Shown piece by piece: positions 23,602 through 32,404 of a DNA stretch of 64,000 nucleotides. The stretch comes from Sphingomonas sp. S1-29 (GTDB lineage Bacteria; Pseudomonadota; Alphaproteobacteria; Sphingomonadales; Sphingomonadaceae): assembly GCF_026167545.1 (NCBI RefSeq), contig NZ_CP110678.1, forward strand, positions 369,501-433,500, written 5' to 3'. Position 1 is the first letter of the stretch. Each line of letters starts with the position of its first letter. Both the position numbers and the translations under genes were made by a program. The notes under the pieces are model-generated. The model was not told the origin of the DNA. It did no database searches and worked only from the letters and a program-made list of their open reading frames with translations.

Positions 23602-24086
23602 ACAAGCGCGTGACGCTCGCCGTCGTCACCGGTGCACACGGCATCGGCGGCGAGGTGCGGCTGAAGGTCTTCGCCGAGGATCTCGCGCCGCATAAGAGCT
23701 TCAACGATGGCGCGCTGACGGTGAAGGCGCTGCGGATCGTCCCGGCAGGCGCGATTGTGCGCTTCGCCGAGGTCGCCGATCGCAACGCTGCCGAGGCGAT
23801 GCGCGGCACCGAACTGACCGTTCCGCGCTCGGCGCTGCCGCCGCTGGCCGAGGGCGAATATTATCATGTCGACCTGATCGGGCTGCCGGTAGTGAGCACC
23901 GACGGCGATGCGGTCGGCCGCGTCGTGGCGATCGATAATTTCGGCGCCGGCGACGTGATAGAGATCGAAAAGCCCGTCGACGACCAAGGACGCGCCAAGC
24001 GCTTCATGGTGCCGATGCGGCCCGAAGCGGTGCCCGAATGGGATGCCGCGCGGATGCTACTGGATAGCGCCTACGTCGAGGATTGA
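23556..24086 (+). CDS. rimM: 16S rRNA processing protein RimM
   Basis: Assembly factor for the 30S head that binds S19. The domain begins at VTLAVVTGAHGIGGEVRLKVF (RimM N-terminal barrel) and continues through the EYYHVDLIGLPV linker into the PRC-barrel (GRVVAIDNFGAGDVIEIEKP... MVPMRPEAVPEWD). From the ATG at 23556 it has 176 residues, but the first 15 (MSTSPPSTPPASGAG) are encoded by the arm of a dispersed repeat. A GTG at 23610 would start exactly at the conserved domain. Which start is used is uncertain. Confidence 0.92.
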   Translation: MSTSPPSTPPASGAGDKRVTLAVVTGAHGIGGEVRLKVFAEDLAPHKSFNDGALTVKALRIVPAGAIVRFAEVADRNAAEAMRGTELTVPRSALPPLAEGEYYHVDLIGLPVVSTDGDAVGRVVAIDNFGAGDVIEIEKPVDDQGRAKRFMVPMRPEAVPEWDAARMLLDSAYVED

Positions 24087-24095
24087 GCGGCGGGT

Positions 24096-25004
24096 TCAGC
24101 GCCGGATCGGCGTGCGCTCGTTGAGCAGGTTACGAATCGTCGTCGCCGCCACGCCGGCCTGGCCCATCGCGTTGCTGATCTGATCGAGCCCAAGCACCAC
24201 ATCGCCCGCCGCGAACAGCCCGGGGACGCTGGTGCGCATATGGCTGTCGACCTTCAGGCTGCCGTCTTCGGCGGTCTCGGCCCCCGCGGCGATGGCGAGG
24301 TCCGAGCGGATCGTCGAGCCGAGTGCGGGATATACGCTGTCGAACGATAGCGGGCCGGTGGCGGTTTCGACGACGAAACGCTCGTCTTCGATGCGATAAT
24401 CGCCGCAGGGGCCATCGACGCGGACGATGCCGGCGTCGTCGAGCTTGGCGAGGCAGGCGGCGTCGAGATCATGCTCGCTGTCGGGCGCGATCAGCGTGAC
24501 GTCGGCGGTGTAGGCGCGCAGGAACAATGCTTCCTTCATGCCGTGGTCGCTGGTGCCGATGACGCCGACGCGCTTGTCGGTGACCTCATAGCCGTCGCAG
24601 ACCGGGCAGTAGCGCAGCAGGCCGCGAAGCAACGCGTCGTCATGAAGCGCGTCGTCGAGCGTCTTGGGGCGCAAATTCACGACGCCCGTCGCGAGCAGCA
24701 CCGTGCGCGCGGCGAAATCGTGATTGGCGGTGCGGACGATGAAGTTCTCGCCAGCGGTTTCGATTGCGGTGACGACGCGGTTCTCGCGCGACACGCCGAA
24801 GCTCTTGGCCTGTTCGTGCATCAACCGCAGTAGCTCGGGGCCCTCGACGCCGCCGGGATAGCCGGCGTGGTTGTGCGTTCGTGGGATCATCGCCGCACGG
24901 CTGTCGCCGCTGTCGAACAACCGGATCGAGAGGTGATAGCGCGCGAGATAGATCGCCGCGGTAAGGCCGGCGGGCCCGCCGCCGATGATGATGCAGTCGT
25001 CCAT
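24096..25004 (-). CDS. NAD(P)/FAD-dependent oxidoreductase, thioredoxin-reductase-like
   Basis: Flavoprotein of the thioredoxin reductase superfamily. The 302 residues show the FAD site IIIGGGPAGLTAAIYLAR at 5-22, a redox-type CPVC motif in YCPVCDGYEV (about residue 135), an NAD(P) region VGVIGTSDHGMKEALFLRAY, and the C-terminal GLFAAGDVVLGLDQISNAMGQAGVAATTI. The NADP-binding glycine pattern is changed (GTSDHG), so it may not act on thioredoxin itself. The start giving MDDCIIIGGG is clear. It lies opposite in strand, between rimM and the VapBC module, so it interrupts the usual ribosomal operon. Confidence 0.9.
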   Translation of the reverse strand: MDDCIIIGGGPAGLTAAIYLARYHLSIRLFDSGDSRAAMIPRTHNHAGYPGGVEGPELLRLMHEQAKSFGVSRENRVVTAIETAGENFIVRTANHDFAARTVLLATGVVNLRPKTLDDALHDDALLRGLLRYCPVCDGYEVTDKRVGVIGTSDHGMKEALFLRAYTADVTLIAPDSEHDLDAACLAKLDDAGIVRVDGPCGDYRIEDERFVVETATGPLSFDSVYPALGSTIRSDLAIAAGAETAEDGSLKVDSHMRTSVPGLFAAGDVVLGLDQISNAMGQAGVAATTIRNLLNERTPIRR

Positions 25005-25064
25005 TGGGGCCGCCCTTGTGCTGAATGCGCCGCGTATATACGTTCGGTATCTACGGAGGTTGCA

Positions 25065-25337
25065 ATGAGCCGGGAATATCGCGCGAAAGTTTTCAAGTCG
25101 GGTAATTCGGTGGCGTTGCGACTGCCGAAGTCGCTTGGCGTGCTGGAGGGCACCGAAATGATCCTGCGCGAGGACCATGGCCAATTCGTTTTCGAACCCG
25201 CTCCGGTGGAACCTGAACTGATCGACTTGACGGGAATTGCCGGGTCGATGCCTTGGTTGAAGCCGCTCACCCAAGAGGAACGCGAGTTCGAAGATAATCC
25301 ACGTGAGTGGCACCTATTAGAGCCCAAACATGGCTAA
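25065..25337 (+). CDS. AbrB/MazE-type antitoxin (VapB-like)
   Basis: 90-residue antitoxin of a type II module. The N-terminal part REYRAKVFKSGNSVALRLPKSLGVLEGTEM is an AbrB swapped-hairpin DNA-binding domain. The rest (PWLKPLTQEEREFEDNPREWH) is the toxin-binding tail. ACGGAGG is a strong ribosome site. The last 8 bp overlap the toxin gene. Near-direct repeats GTATATACG and GTATCTACG (25034-25055), just upstream, are candidate operator sites. Codon use (more A/T) differs from the flanking ribosomal genes and suggests acquisition. Confidence 0.88.
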   Translation: MSREYRAKVFKSGNSVALRLPKSLGVLEGTEMILREDHGQFVFEPAPVEPELIDLTGIAGSMPWLKPLTQEEREFEDNPREWHLLEPKHG

Positions 25338-25713
25338 TCCGCAGTTTCTCATTGATTCAAACATCGTCATTTATATTTTGGCCGATGCAAGCTCGCCCGC
25401 CGCGCTGCGCCTGCAAGAGATGGCACGCGGAAGCGTCGTTACCTCGTCGATCGCTTATGCCGAGGTTATGCGCGGCTTCGTCCATGCCGATCCCGCGACC
25501 CTCCAGCGGGCCGCGCAGTTCTTCGCGGTGATCGAAGCGTTGCCATTCGACCGAAACGCCGCCGAACAGTATTCGCGGTTGCCCTTCCGCCGCGGCAGTT
25601 TCGACCGGCTTATCGCGGCTCATGCACTCTCCTGCAAACTCACGCTGGTCACGGCAAATGAGCGCGACTTTAATGACGTGACGGCATTGCAGGTTGAGAA
25701 TTGGGCGCGATGA
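25330..25713 (+). CDS. vapC: PIN-domain ribonuclease toxin VapC
   Basis: 127-residue PIN domain, an RNA-cleaving toxin. Acidic active-site residues are D9 (LIDSNIVIYIL), E45 (IAYAEVMRG), D92 (SFDRLIAAHAL) and D113, so the metal site is complete. The ATG overlaps the antitoxin stop, as is usual. The module sits between a TrxR-like gene and trmD, splitting the rimM-trmD pair. Confidence 0.92.
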   Translation: MANPQFLIDSNIVIYILADASSPAALRLQEMARGSVVTSSIAYAEVMRGFVHADPATLQRAAQFFAVIEALPFDRNAAEQYSRLPFRRGSFDRLIAAHALSCKLTLVTANERDFNDVTALQVENWAR

Positions 25714-25870
25714 GATCGACGTTCGATGACGAGCCGGTGCTTATCGCGGTACCTCAGCCGTGAAAATATACGAGAGGGGCATTGCAGGGGGAAGGCATCA
25801 CCGACTTCGGGAAGGCACAGGCGCCACGCCATATTGCTCGCGCCCTGCAATTGCGCGAGTGGGTCAAGGC

Positions 25871-26602
25871 ATGACCTTCGCCGCCACCATCCTCACCCTC
25901 TACCCCGAGATGTTCCCCGGGCCGCTCGGCGCATCGATCGCAGGGCGGGCGCTGCGCGAGGGGCGGTGGGGGCTCGAGGCGGTGCAAATTCGCGACTTCG
26001 CCACCGACAAGCATCGCTCGGTCGACGATACCCCGGCGGGGGGCGGGGCGGGGATGGTGATGCGCGCCGATGTGATCGCCGCCGCGCTTGGCAGCGTTGA
26101 GGGGGGAAGGCCCGTCCTTGCGATGACCCCGCGTGGTGCGCCGCTGACGCAGGCGCGGGTGCGCGCGCTGGCGGGGGGGCCGGGGGTAACGATCCTGTGC
26201 GGCCGGTTCGAGGGGATCGACGAGCGGTTGTTCGCGGCGCGCGACATCGAACAGGTCTCGATCGGCGATTACATATTGTCGGGGGGCGAGATGGCGGCGC
26301 TGACGCTGCTCGATGCTTGCATTCGACTGCTTCCCGGCGTAATGGGCGCGGCTTCTAGCGGGGACGACGAGAGCTTCGAAACGGGGCTGCTCGAATATCC
26401 GCAATATACCCGACCGGTAGAATGGGAGGGCCGCACGATCCCCGAAGTGCTGCGATCGGGGGATCATGCGCGGATCGCGGCCTGGCGAAAGCAACAGGCC
26501 GAGGTCGATACACGGTCACGGAGGCCGGATCTGTGGGAGCGTCATGAGGACGCTCGGGTCCAGTCTCCCTCTGGCGCGCGGCGACAGAATAGGAACGAAT
26601 GA
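25871..26602 (+). CDS. trmD: tRNA (guanine-N1)-methyltransferase TrmD
   Basis: Methylates G37 of tRNAs to prevent frameshifting. The 243 residues include [42 protein letters not shown], and the knot sequence [23 protein letters not shown]. The ATG at 25871 gives the usual N-terminus; the longer frame from 25760 is not conserved in appearance. The 157 bp upstream contain no clear feature and must hold a promoter, because vapBC and an opposite-strand gene separate trmD from rimM. rplS follows after 1 bp. Confidence 0.96.
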   Translation: MTFAATILTLYPEMFPGPLGASIAGRALREGRWGLEAVQIRDFATDKHRSVDDTPAGGGAGMVMRADVIAAALGSVEGGRPVLAMTPRGAPLTQARVRALAGGPGVTILCGRFEGIDERLFAARDIEQVSIGDYILSGGEMAALTLLDACIRLLPGVMGAASSGDDESFETGLLEYPQYTRPVEWEGRTIPEVLRSGDHARIAAWRKQQAEVDTRSRRPDLWERHEDARVQSPSGARRQNRNE

Positions 26603-26603
26603 G

Positions 26604-26993
26604 ATGAACCTCATCCAGCAGATCGAGGCCGAACAGATCGCGAAGTTCGCGGCGGCCAAGACCATCCCCGAGTTTCGCGCGGGCGACACCCTCAAGGTCG
26701 GCGTGAAGGTCGTCGAGGGCGAGCGTACGCGTACCCAGAATTACGAAGGCGTGTGCATCGCGCGTTCGAACAAGGGCATGGGTTCGAACTTCACCGTGCG
26801 CAAGATCAGCTTCGGCGAGGGCGTCGAGCGCGTCTTCCCGCTCTACTCGCCCAACATCGAGTCGATCGAAGTCGTGCGTCGCGGCGTCGTGCGGCGCGCC
26901 AAGCTGTATTATCTGCGCGGTCGTACCGGCAAGTCGGCGCGTATCGCCGAGCGCCGCGATCCGCGTCCGGCAAAGACCACCGCTGCCGAGTAA
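26604..26993 (+). CDS. rplS: 50S ribosomal protein L19
   Basis: Ribosomal protein at the 30S-50S interface. The 129 residues match the L19 family: [70 protein letters not shown] and [15 protein letters not shown]. It is translated with trmD (stop and start separated by 1 bp) and is followed by a strong intrinsic terminator. Confidence 0.97.
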   Translation: MNLIQQIEAEQIAKFAAAKTIPEFRAGDTLKVGVKVVEGERTRTQNYEGVCIARSNKGMGSNFTVRKISFGEGVERVFPLYSPNIESIEVVRRGVVRRAKLYYLRGRTGKSARIAERRDPRPAKTTAAE

Positions 26994-27018
26994 TCGATGC
27001 GGGCTTGACGGTCGCCCA

Positions 27019-27051
27019 AGGGCGCGGTGGCTTCGGCTGCCGCGCCCTTTT
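27019..27051 (+). terminator. Intrinsic terminator after rplS
   Basis: GGGCGCGG at 27020-27027 pairs with CCGCGCCC at 27040-27047, with an inner GGC-TTCG-GCT stem-loop, followed by TTTTGCTTTT. A textbook rho-independent terminator 26 bp after the rplS stop. Confidence 0.88.
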
Positions 27052-27099
27052 GCTTTTGCCGGAGCGTTGCTTTTGCCGGCGTGTTGCTTTTGTCGGGCC
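27049..27099 (+). repeat. Three tandem 17-bp units after the rplS terminator
   Basis: Units of the type GTTGCTTTTGCCGGMGY at 27049-27065, 27066-27082 and 27083-27099 follow the terminator directly. The first unit includes the terminator T-tract, so the repeats may have grown by slippage from it. Each unit adds a TTTT run. Confidence 0.8.
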
Positions 27100-27184
27100 A
27101 TGTGGATCAAGCACGGCAGGCGGTCGTTACGCTGCTGACAGGGCCGCGTAGCGATTGGCGCAGGGCGTTGGAAAGCGGGAAAAG

Positions 27185-28213
27185 ATGGGCAGTTCGGACC
27201 AGGGACGCGTGGTGCGCAATACGTTGATCGTGCTGCTGCTGGTCGGCGTCGCGATGCTGCTGACGCAATTGTCGTTCGTGTTCCTGTTGATCTTTGCGGC
27301 GATCCTGCTGGCCACCTTGATCCGATCGGCCGCGCTGCCGTTCCTGCATATGGGGATGCCCGATACGCCCGCGACGCTGCTAGGGCTGGCAGCGATCGTC
27401 GCGCTGCTGTGGCTTGCCGGGTCGCTGTTCGGCGCGCAGCTTGGTGAACAGTTTGTGATCGTCGGCAACCAGTTGCCCGGCGCGATCGCCCGCGCGCAGC
27501 AATGGGCGGCGGGCATCCCGTTCTTCCGATCGATGCTGTCGAACACCCCCGACATCCAGAATGTCGCTGGGCGTGTGCTGACCTTCGCTTTTGGCGCGGT
27601 CGGCGCAGCAACTAATTTGGTGCTTGTAGTGATCGCAGCGATCTATCTGGCGCTGCAACCCGGGCTCTATGCCGGCGGCCTCGCCAAGCTGTTCCCCAAA
27701 AACGAGGGGCCGCGCGTGGCCGAAGCGTTGCGGGCGAGCGGGCTGGCGCTGCGCAAATATCTGCTCGCGCAGTTCGTTACGATGGTCGCGGTGGGAACGC
27801 TGGTGGGGGTCGGGCTGACCTTTGTCGGCGTGCCCTCGGCCGCGGCGCTGGGGGTGATCGTCGGCCTCGCCAATTTCGTGCCGTTGGTCGGGCCGTTCAT
27901 CGGCGCGGTTCCCGGGATATTGCTCGCGTTCGCGCAGAGCCCCGAAACCGGGCTGGCTGCCACTGCGGTGTACATGGTCGCGCAGCAATTGGAGGGAAAT
28001 TTGCTGACCCCGCTGGTGCAGCGCTTCGCGGTGTCGATCCCGCCGGCGCTGCTGCTGTTCGCGCTGGCGGGGCTGGGATCGCTCTTCGGCGTGCTAGGGG
28101 TGATCGTGTCGGCGCCGCTCGCGGTGGTGCTCTATACGCTGGTGACGATGCTGTGGACGCGCGACGCGCTGGGGCACGACGTGAAGGTGCCGGGGATCGA
28201 TCACGGGGCGTAA
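27185..28213 (+). CDS. AI-2E family transporter (PerM-like)
   Basis: Integral membrane protein of the AI-2E/PerM family with about eight predicted helices; substrate unknown. The 342 residues include VGNQLPGAIARAQQW, an extended loop near residue 100-125, and the family C-terminal part GVPSAAALGVIVGLANFVPLVGPFIGAVPG and EGNLLTPLVQRFAVSIPPALLLF. The ATG at 27185 has GGGAAAAG in front; a TTG at 27155 would add ten residues. It stands alone between the rplS terminator and a peptidase gene. Confidence 0.87.
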   Translation: MGSSDQGRVVRNTLIVLLLVGVAMLLTQLSFVFLLIFAAILLATLIRSAALPFLHMGMPDTPATLLGLAAIVALLWLAGSLFGAQLGEQFVIVGNQLPGAIARAQQWAAGIPFFRSMLSNTPDIQNVAGRVLTFAFGAVGAATNLVLVVIAAIYLALQPGLYAGGLAKLFPKNEGPRVAEALRASGLALRKYLLAQFVTMVAVGTLVGVGLTFVGVPSAAALGVIVGLANFVPLVGPFIGAVPGILLAFAQSPETGLAATAVYMVAQQLEGNLLTPLVQRFAVSIPPALLLFALAGLGSLFGVLGVIVSAPLAVVLYTLVTMLWTRDALGHDVKVPGIDHGA

Positions 28214-28294
28214 GGCTTTACGCGGCCGCCGCGGCTCGCGATAACGGCGCCGAGTCCCGCGTTCGTCGGGCAACGTCACCGGAGAGTTCGAGGA

Positions 28295-30559
28295 ATGCGT
28301 AAATGGTTGGTTGGGATTGCGCTCGCGTCGGTGAGCGGTCTGGCGATGGCGGCTGATCCGGTGGCGGCGCAGGCACAGGTGGCGACGCAAGTGGCGAAGC
28401 AGGATGGCGGGGCGCTGACGATCGACCGGGTGTTTTCTGGCCCCGACCTCAACGGCCAGAGCGCGCGCGCGGTGAAGCTGTCGCCCGACGGAAAGCTGCT
28501 GACGCTGCTGCGCGCGCGTGCCGACGAGCCGAACCGTTTCGATCTGTGGGCGCTCGATACCGCGACCAGCGAGTGGCGGATGCTGGTCGATTCGAAGCAG
28601 GTCGGCAGCGGTGCTGAATTGTCCGAGGCCGAGAAGATGCAGCGCGAGCGCGCGCGGATCGGCGGATCGGCGGGGATCGTCGCCTATGATTGGGCACCCG
28701 ATGGCAAGTCGATTCTGGTGCCGCTCGACGGCGATCTGTACCTCGCGACGCTCGACGGGCAGGTGCGGCGCCTCACGCAGACCGAGGGCGGCGAACTCAA
28801 CCCGGTGGTTAGTCCGGCGGGGGGCTATGTGTCGTTCGTGCGCGACCAGAATCTGTGGGTGCAGCCGCTGGGCGGCGGCGAGGCGCGGCAGGTGACCAAG
28901 GATGGCGCGGGCACCGTCCATTGGGGCGAGGCCGAGTTCGTCGCGCAGGAAGAGATGGATCGCTCGACCGGCTATTGGTGGTCGCCCGGCGACCGGCTGG
29001 TCGCGGTCGAACGGTTCGACGAAGCGCCGGTCGGCATCGTCAGCCGCGCGGCGATCGGGGCTGAGGGCACGACGGTGTACGACCAGCGCTATCCCAAGGC
29101 GGGGACCGACAATGTCGCGGTCGAACTATATGTAATGCGGCCCGACGGGTCGGGGCAGGTGAAAGTCGATCTGGGGCCCGAGCGCGACATTTATCTGGCG
29201 CGGGTCAATTGGCTGCCCGATGGGTCAGCATTGCTGGTGCAGCGCCAGAGCCGCGACCAGAAGACGCTCGATATGCTTCGCGTCGATCCGGCGACGGGCA
29301 AGTCGCGCGTGTTGTTCACCGAGCGATCGGGCGAGCGTAGCTGGGTGAATCTGTCGAACGGGCTTCGCGCGCTGAACGACGGCAGCCTGATCTGGTGGTC
29401 CGAGCGTGACGGGCACGGGCATTTGTACCGCTTCCGCGACGGCAAATGGACGCAGCTTACCAAGGGTGATTGGGAAGTCGCCGATGTGGTCGGCGTCGAC
29501 CAGGCCAAGGGGCGGATCACCTTCCTGGGCAATAAGGACGGCGTGCTCGAACGGCACCTCTACACCGTCGACATCGCCAAGCCGGGTGCGGTCACGCGGT
29601 TGACCGAGGCGGGGTGGTGGCATGGCGCGAGCATGGATTCGAGCGGCACCCGGCTGATCATCACCCGGTCGAACATCAACCAGCCGGCGCAGAGCTATCT
29701 GGCGGACGCGGCGGGCAAGCGCTTGTCGTGGATCAGCGAGAACCGCGTCGAAGGCGATCACCCCTATGCGCCGTTCCTGGCGAGCCATCGCGAGCGCAGC
29801 TTCGGCACGTTCAAGGGGCCGGACGGCACCACGCTGCACTATGAAATGATGACCCCGCCGCTCGAGCCCGGCAAGAAGTATCCCGTGTTCTTCCAGCATT
29901 ATGGCGGGCCGCATTCGCAGACGGTCAGCCGCGCCTGGGGCGGGGCGTTGCAGCAGATGATCGTCGATCGCGGCTGGATCTGGTTCCAGATCGACAATCG
30001 CGGCGCCGCCAATCGCGGCAAGGCGTTCGAGGATCATCTGTACCACGCGATGGGCAGCGTCGAGGTTGCCGACCAGGTGGCAGGCGCCAACTGGCTGAAG
30101 CAGCAGCCCTTCGTCGCGCCCGACAAGATCGCGACCTATGGCTGGTCCTATGGCGGCTACATGACGCTCAAGATGCTCGAGGCGGCGCCGGGCGTGTTCG
30201 CTGCGGGGATCGCTGGCGCGCCGGTGAGCAAATGGGACCTGTACGACACGCACTATACCGAACGCTATATGGGCGATCCGCGCGTCGTGCCCGATGCCTA
30301 TAAAACCTCGAACACCGTCGAGGATGCGGGCAAGATCGCCGATCCGCTGCTGCTGATCCACGGCATGGCCGACGACAATGTCGTGCTCGAACACTCGACG
30401 GTGATGATGGCCAAGCTGCAGCAGAATGCGCGGCCGTTCGAGGTGATGCTGTACCCCGGCCAGACGCACCGCGTCGGCGGCGCGGGGGTGAGCCAGCATC
30501 TGTGGGGGACGATCTTCGACTTCCTCGACCGCGAGGTGGTGACCAAGCCAGCGCGATAG
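28295..30559 (+). CDS. Dipeptidyl peptidase IV-type S9 serine peptidase
   Basis: Secreted peptidase expected to remove N-terminal Xaa-Pro dipeptides. The 754 residues begin with a signal peptide (MRKWLVGIALASVSGLAMA). A beta-propeller (about 40-490) includes QEEMDRSTGYWW, the double glutamate that binds the substrate amino end in DPP-IV. The C-terminal alpha/beta hydrolase domain has the nucleophile S618 in GWSYGGYMT, D693 in HGMADDNV and H725 in GQTHRVGG. Length and motifs match the DPP-IV subfamily. Probably periplasmic. Confidence 0.93.
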   Translation: MRKWLVGIALASVSGLAMAADPVAAQAQVATQVAKQDGGALTIDRVFSGPDLNGQSARAVKLSPDGKLLTLLRARADEPNRFDLWALDTATSEWRMLVDSKQVGSGAELSEAEKMQRERARIGGSAGIVAYDWAPDGKSILVPLDGDLYLATLDGQVRRLTQTEGGELNPVVSPAGGYVSFVRDQNLWVQPLGGGEARQVTKDGAGTVHWGEAEFVAQEEMDRSTGYWWSPGDRLVAVERFDEAPVGIVSRAAIGAEGTTVYDQRYPKAGTDNVAVELYVMRPDGSGQVKVDLGPERDIYLARVNWLPDGSALLVQRQSRDQKTLDMLRVDPATGKSRVLFTERSGERSWVNLSNGLRALNDGSLIWWSERDGHGHLYRFRDGKWTQLTKGDWEVADVVGVDQAKGRITFLGNKDGVLERHLYTVDIAKPGAVTRLTEAGWWHGASMDSSGTRLIITRSNINQPAQSYLADAAGKRLSWISENRVEGDHPYAPFLASHRERSFGTFKGPDGTTLHYEMMTPPLEPGKKYPVFFQHYGGPHSQTVSRAWGGALQQMIVDRGWIWFQIDNRGAANRGKAFEDHLYHAMGSVEVADQVAGANWLKQQPFVAPDKIATYGWSYGGYMTLKMLEAAPGVFAAGIAGAPVSKWDLYDTHYTERYMGDPRVVPDAYKTSNTVEDAGKIADPLLLIHGMADDNVVLEHSTVMMAKLQQNARPFEVMLYPGQTHRVGGAGVSQHLWGTIFDFLDREVVTKPAR

Positions 30560-30660
30560 TTGCGTTTGGGCATGCCCTAGCGAAAGGGTCTTTCAATCGG
30601 AGCGCGCCCGCGTAAACAGCGGGCCGCGCCGTTCGCGCGCCTAATACGGGATAATGGATC

Positions 30661-31686
30661 ATGGGTTATCGGGTGGTGGTCGCAGGCGCGACCGGCAATG
30701 TCGGGCGCGAAATGCTCAACATCATGGCGGAGCGCGAGTTTCCGGCCGACGAGATCGCGGTGCTGGCATCGTCGCGCTCGGCGGGTGAGCTGGCCGATTA
30801 TGGCGAGACCGGGCGCAAGCTGAAGATTCAGAATATCGAGCATTTCGATCCCGCCGGCTGGGACATGGCGCTGTTCGCGATCGGCAGCGAAGCGACCGCG
30901 ATCCACGCGCCGCGCTTTGCCGCAGCCGGCTGCGTCGTGATCGACAATTCGTCGCTGTATCGGATGGACCCCGATGTGCCGCTGGTGGTGCCCGAGGTGA
31001 ATGCCGAGGCGATCGACGGCTACAAGGCCAAGAACATCATCGCCAATCCCAATTGCTCGACCGCGCAGATGGTGGTGGCGCTCAAGCCGCTGCACGACGC
31101 CGCCAAGGTGCTTCGCGTGGTCGTCGCGACCTATCAGTCGGTGTCGGGCGCGGGCAAGGCGGGGATGGACGAGCTGTTCGAGCAGAGCCGCAACATCTTC
31201 GTCGGCGACAGCGCCGAGCCGCGCAAGTTCACCAAGCAGATCGCGTTCAACGTGATCCCGCACATCGACAGCTTCCTCGACGACGGTTCGACCAAGGAAG
31301 AATGGAAGATGGTGGTCGAGACCAAGAAGATCCTCGATCCCAAGATCAAGGTGATCGCAACCTGCGTGCGCGTGCCCGTCTTCGTCGGCCATTCCGAAGC
31401 GGTGTATGTCGAGATGGAGCGAGAGCTTTCGGCGGAGGACGCGCAGAACCTGTTGCGCGAGGCACCGGGGATCATGCTCGTCGATAAGCGCGAAGATGGC
31501 GGCTATGTCACGCCGGTGGAATGTGTCGGCGATTATGCGACTTATGTCAGCCGCGTGCGCGAAGACCCGACGGTCGAGAACGGTCTGGCCTTCTGGTGCG
31601 TGTCGGACAATCTGCGTAAGGGCGCGGCGCTGAACGCGGTGCAGATCGCCGAGTTGTTGGGGCGGCGGCATTTGAAGAAGGGTTGA
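30661..31686 (+). CDS. asd: Aspartate-semialdehyde dehydrogenase
   Basis: Reduces aspartyl phosphate to the semialdehyde, the branch point to lysine, diaminopimelate, threonine and methionine. The 341 residues show the NADP site VVVAGATGNVGREML, the active cysteine C132 in NPNCSTAQMV, and the acid-base H244 in VPVFVGHSEAV. ATG at 30661 gives the usual N-terminus. It stands alone; a toxin-antitoxin module follows 40 bp later. Confidence 0.96.
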   Translation: MGYRVVVAGATGNVGREMLNIMAEREFPADEIAVLASSRSAGELADYGETGRKLKIQNIEHFDPAGWDMALFAIGSEATAIHAPRFAAAGCVVIDNSSLYRMDPDVPLVVPEVNAEAIDGYKAKNIIANPNCSTAQMVVALKPLHDAAKVLRVVVATYQSVSGAGKAGMDELFEQSRNIFVGDSAEPRKFTKQIAFNVIPHIDSFLDDGSTKEEWKMVVETKKILDPKIKVIATCVRVPVFVGHSEAVYVEMERELSAEDAQNLLREAPGIMLVDKREDGGYVTPVECVGDYATYVSRVREDPTVENGLAFWCVSDNLRKGAALNAVQIAELLGRRHLKKG

Positions 31687-31692
31687 AGGCGT

Positions 31693-31727
31693 TGTCGCGA
31701 TGATAGCGTCGTGCTATCATCGCGACA
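31693..31727. promoter_or_regulatory. Operator palindrome overlapping the antitoxin start
   Basis: TGTCGCGATGATAGC at 31693-31707 and its exact complement GCTATCATCGCGACA at 31713-31727 are separated by GTCGT. The right arm ends on the A of the antitoxin ATG. Such a perfect palindrome in front of a ribbon-helix-helix antitoxin is most simply the site of autoregulation by the toxin-antitoxin complex. Confidence 0.8.
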
Positions 31728-31990
31728 TGGAACAAGCGCTCGTCCGCAAGCTCAAGCCCGGAACGCTGGCCGCGTATCGTGCGCTGGCGGTCGAGCGGCA
31801 GACGTCGCTCGAAGCCGAGTTGCGGACAGTGATCGAGACGCATGCGCCGAAACGAGCGAAAGATGTCGAAGCACTGACCGCCCTTTCGCGCGGCTTACGG
31901 CTGCGGACGCACGGCGTGCCGTCGGACAGCACGCCCTTCCTGCGGCAGGCGCGCGATACCAATGCGGGTAGGCTGGACCCAGGCGAATAA
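31727..31990 (+). CDS. FitA-like ribbon-helix-helix antitoxin
   Basis: 87-residue antitoxin. The N-terminal QALVRKLKPGTLAAYRALAVERQTSLEAELRTVIE is a FitA/VapB ribbon-helix-helix domain: a DNA-binding strand followed by two helices. The C-terminal part contains RLRTHGVPSDSTPFLRQARD, which would bind the toxin. A frame from 31700 is open but runs across the operator palindrome. The toxin gene begins at the next base after its stop. Confidence 0.87.
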   Translation: MEQALVRKLKPGTLAAYRALAVERQTSLEAELRTVIETHAPKRAKDVEALTALSRGLRLRTHGVPSDSTPFLRQARDTNAGRLDPGE

Positions 31991-32404
31991 ATGCTCGTCA
32001 TCGATGCCAGCGTTGCAGTGAAGTGGCTGGTCGAAGAGCCCGGCAGTGAAGCGGCCGAGAAAATTCTCGGCGATCCGCGTGCGTTGGTTGCTCCCGATTG
32101 GATCGTTGCCGAGGTTGCGAATGCGCTGTTGAACAAGGTAGCGCGCGGCGAAATGACCGCAGGCGACGCGAGCGAGGGCGTTGAGACGTTACCGCGTTTC
32201 TTCCACGATCTTTATCCCGCCGAACGCCATATCGCGTCCGCCATGCAACTCGCCCTGACGCTGCAGCATGCATTTTATGACTGCTTGTATCTTGCGCTGG
32301 CGATCGACGTCGGCGCTATCCTGGTCACTGCGGACAAGCGCTTCGCCGATGCCGTTCGGCAGGCTGCGCGCGGCCATCCCCTTCAACTTCTCGACGAGGT
32401 TTGA
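31991..32404 (+). CDS. PIN-domain toxin, FitB/VapC type
   Basis: 137-residue PIN-domain ribonuclease. Active-site acids are D5 (LVIDASVAVKWL), E41 (WIVAEVANAL), D97 (HAFYDCLYLALA) and D115 (LVTADKRFADAV); all four are present. It directly follows the antitoxin and its stop shares bases with the next start (TGATG), so the downstream hydrolase may be co-transcribed. Similar to VapC toxins that follow ribbon-helix-helix antitoxins. Confidence 0.92.
   Translation: MLVIDASVAVKWLVEEPGSEAAEKILGDPRALVAPDWIVAEVANALLNKVARGEMTAGDASEGVETLPRFFHDLYPAERHIASAMQLALTLQHAFYDCLYLALAIDVGAILVTADKRFADAVRQAARGHPLQLLDEV

Noticed and set aside
29225..30499. 424-codon minus-strand frame inside the dipeptidyl peptidase gene
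   Set aside because: Shadow of a gene with complete catalytic motifs; composition is typical of antisense reading.
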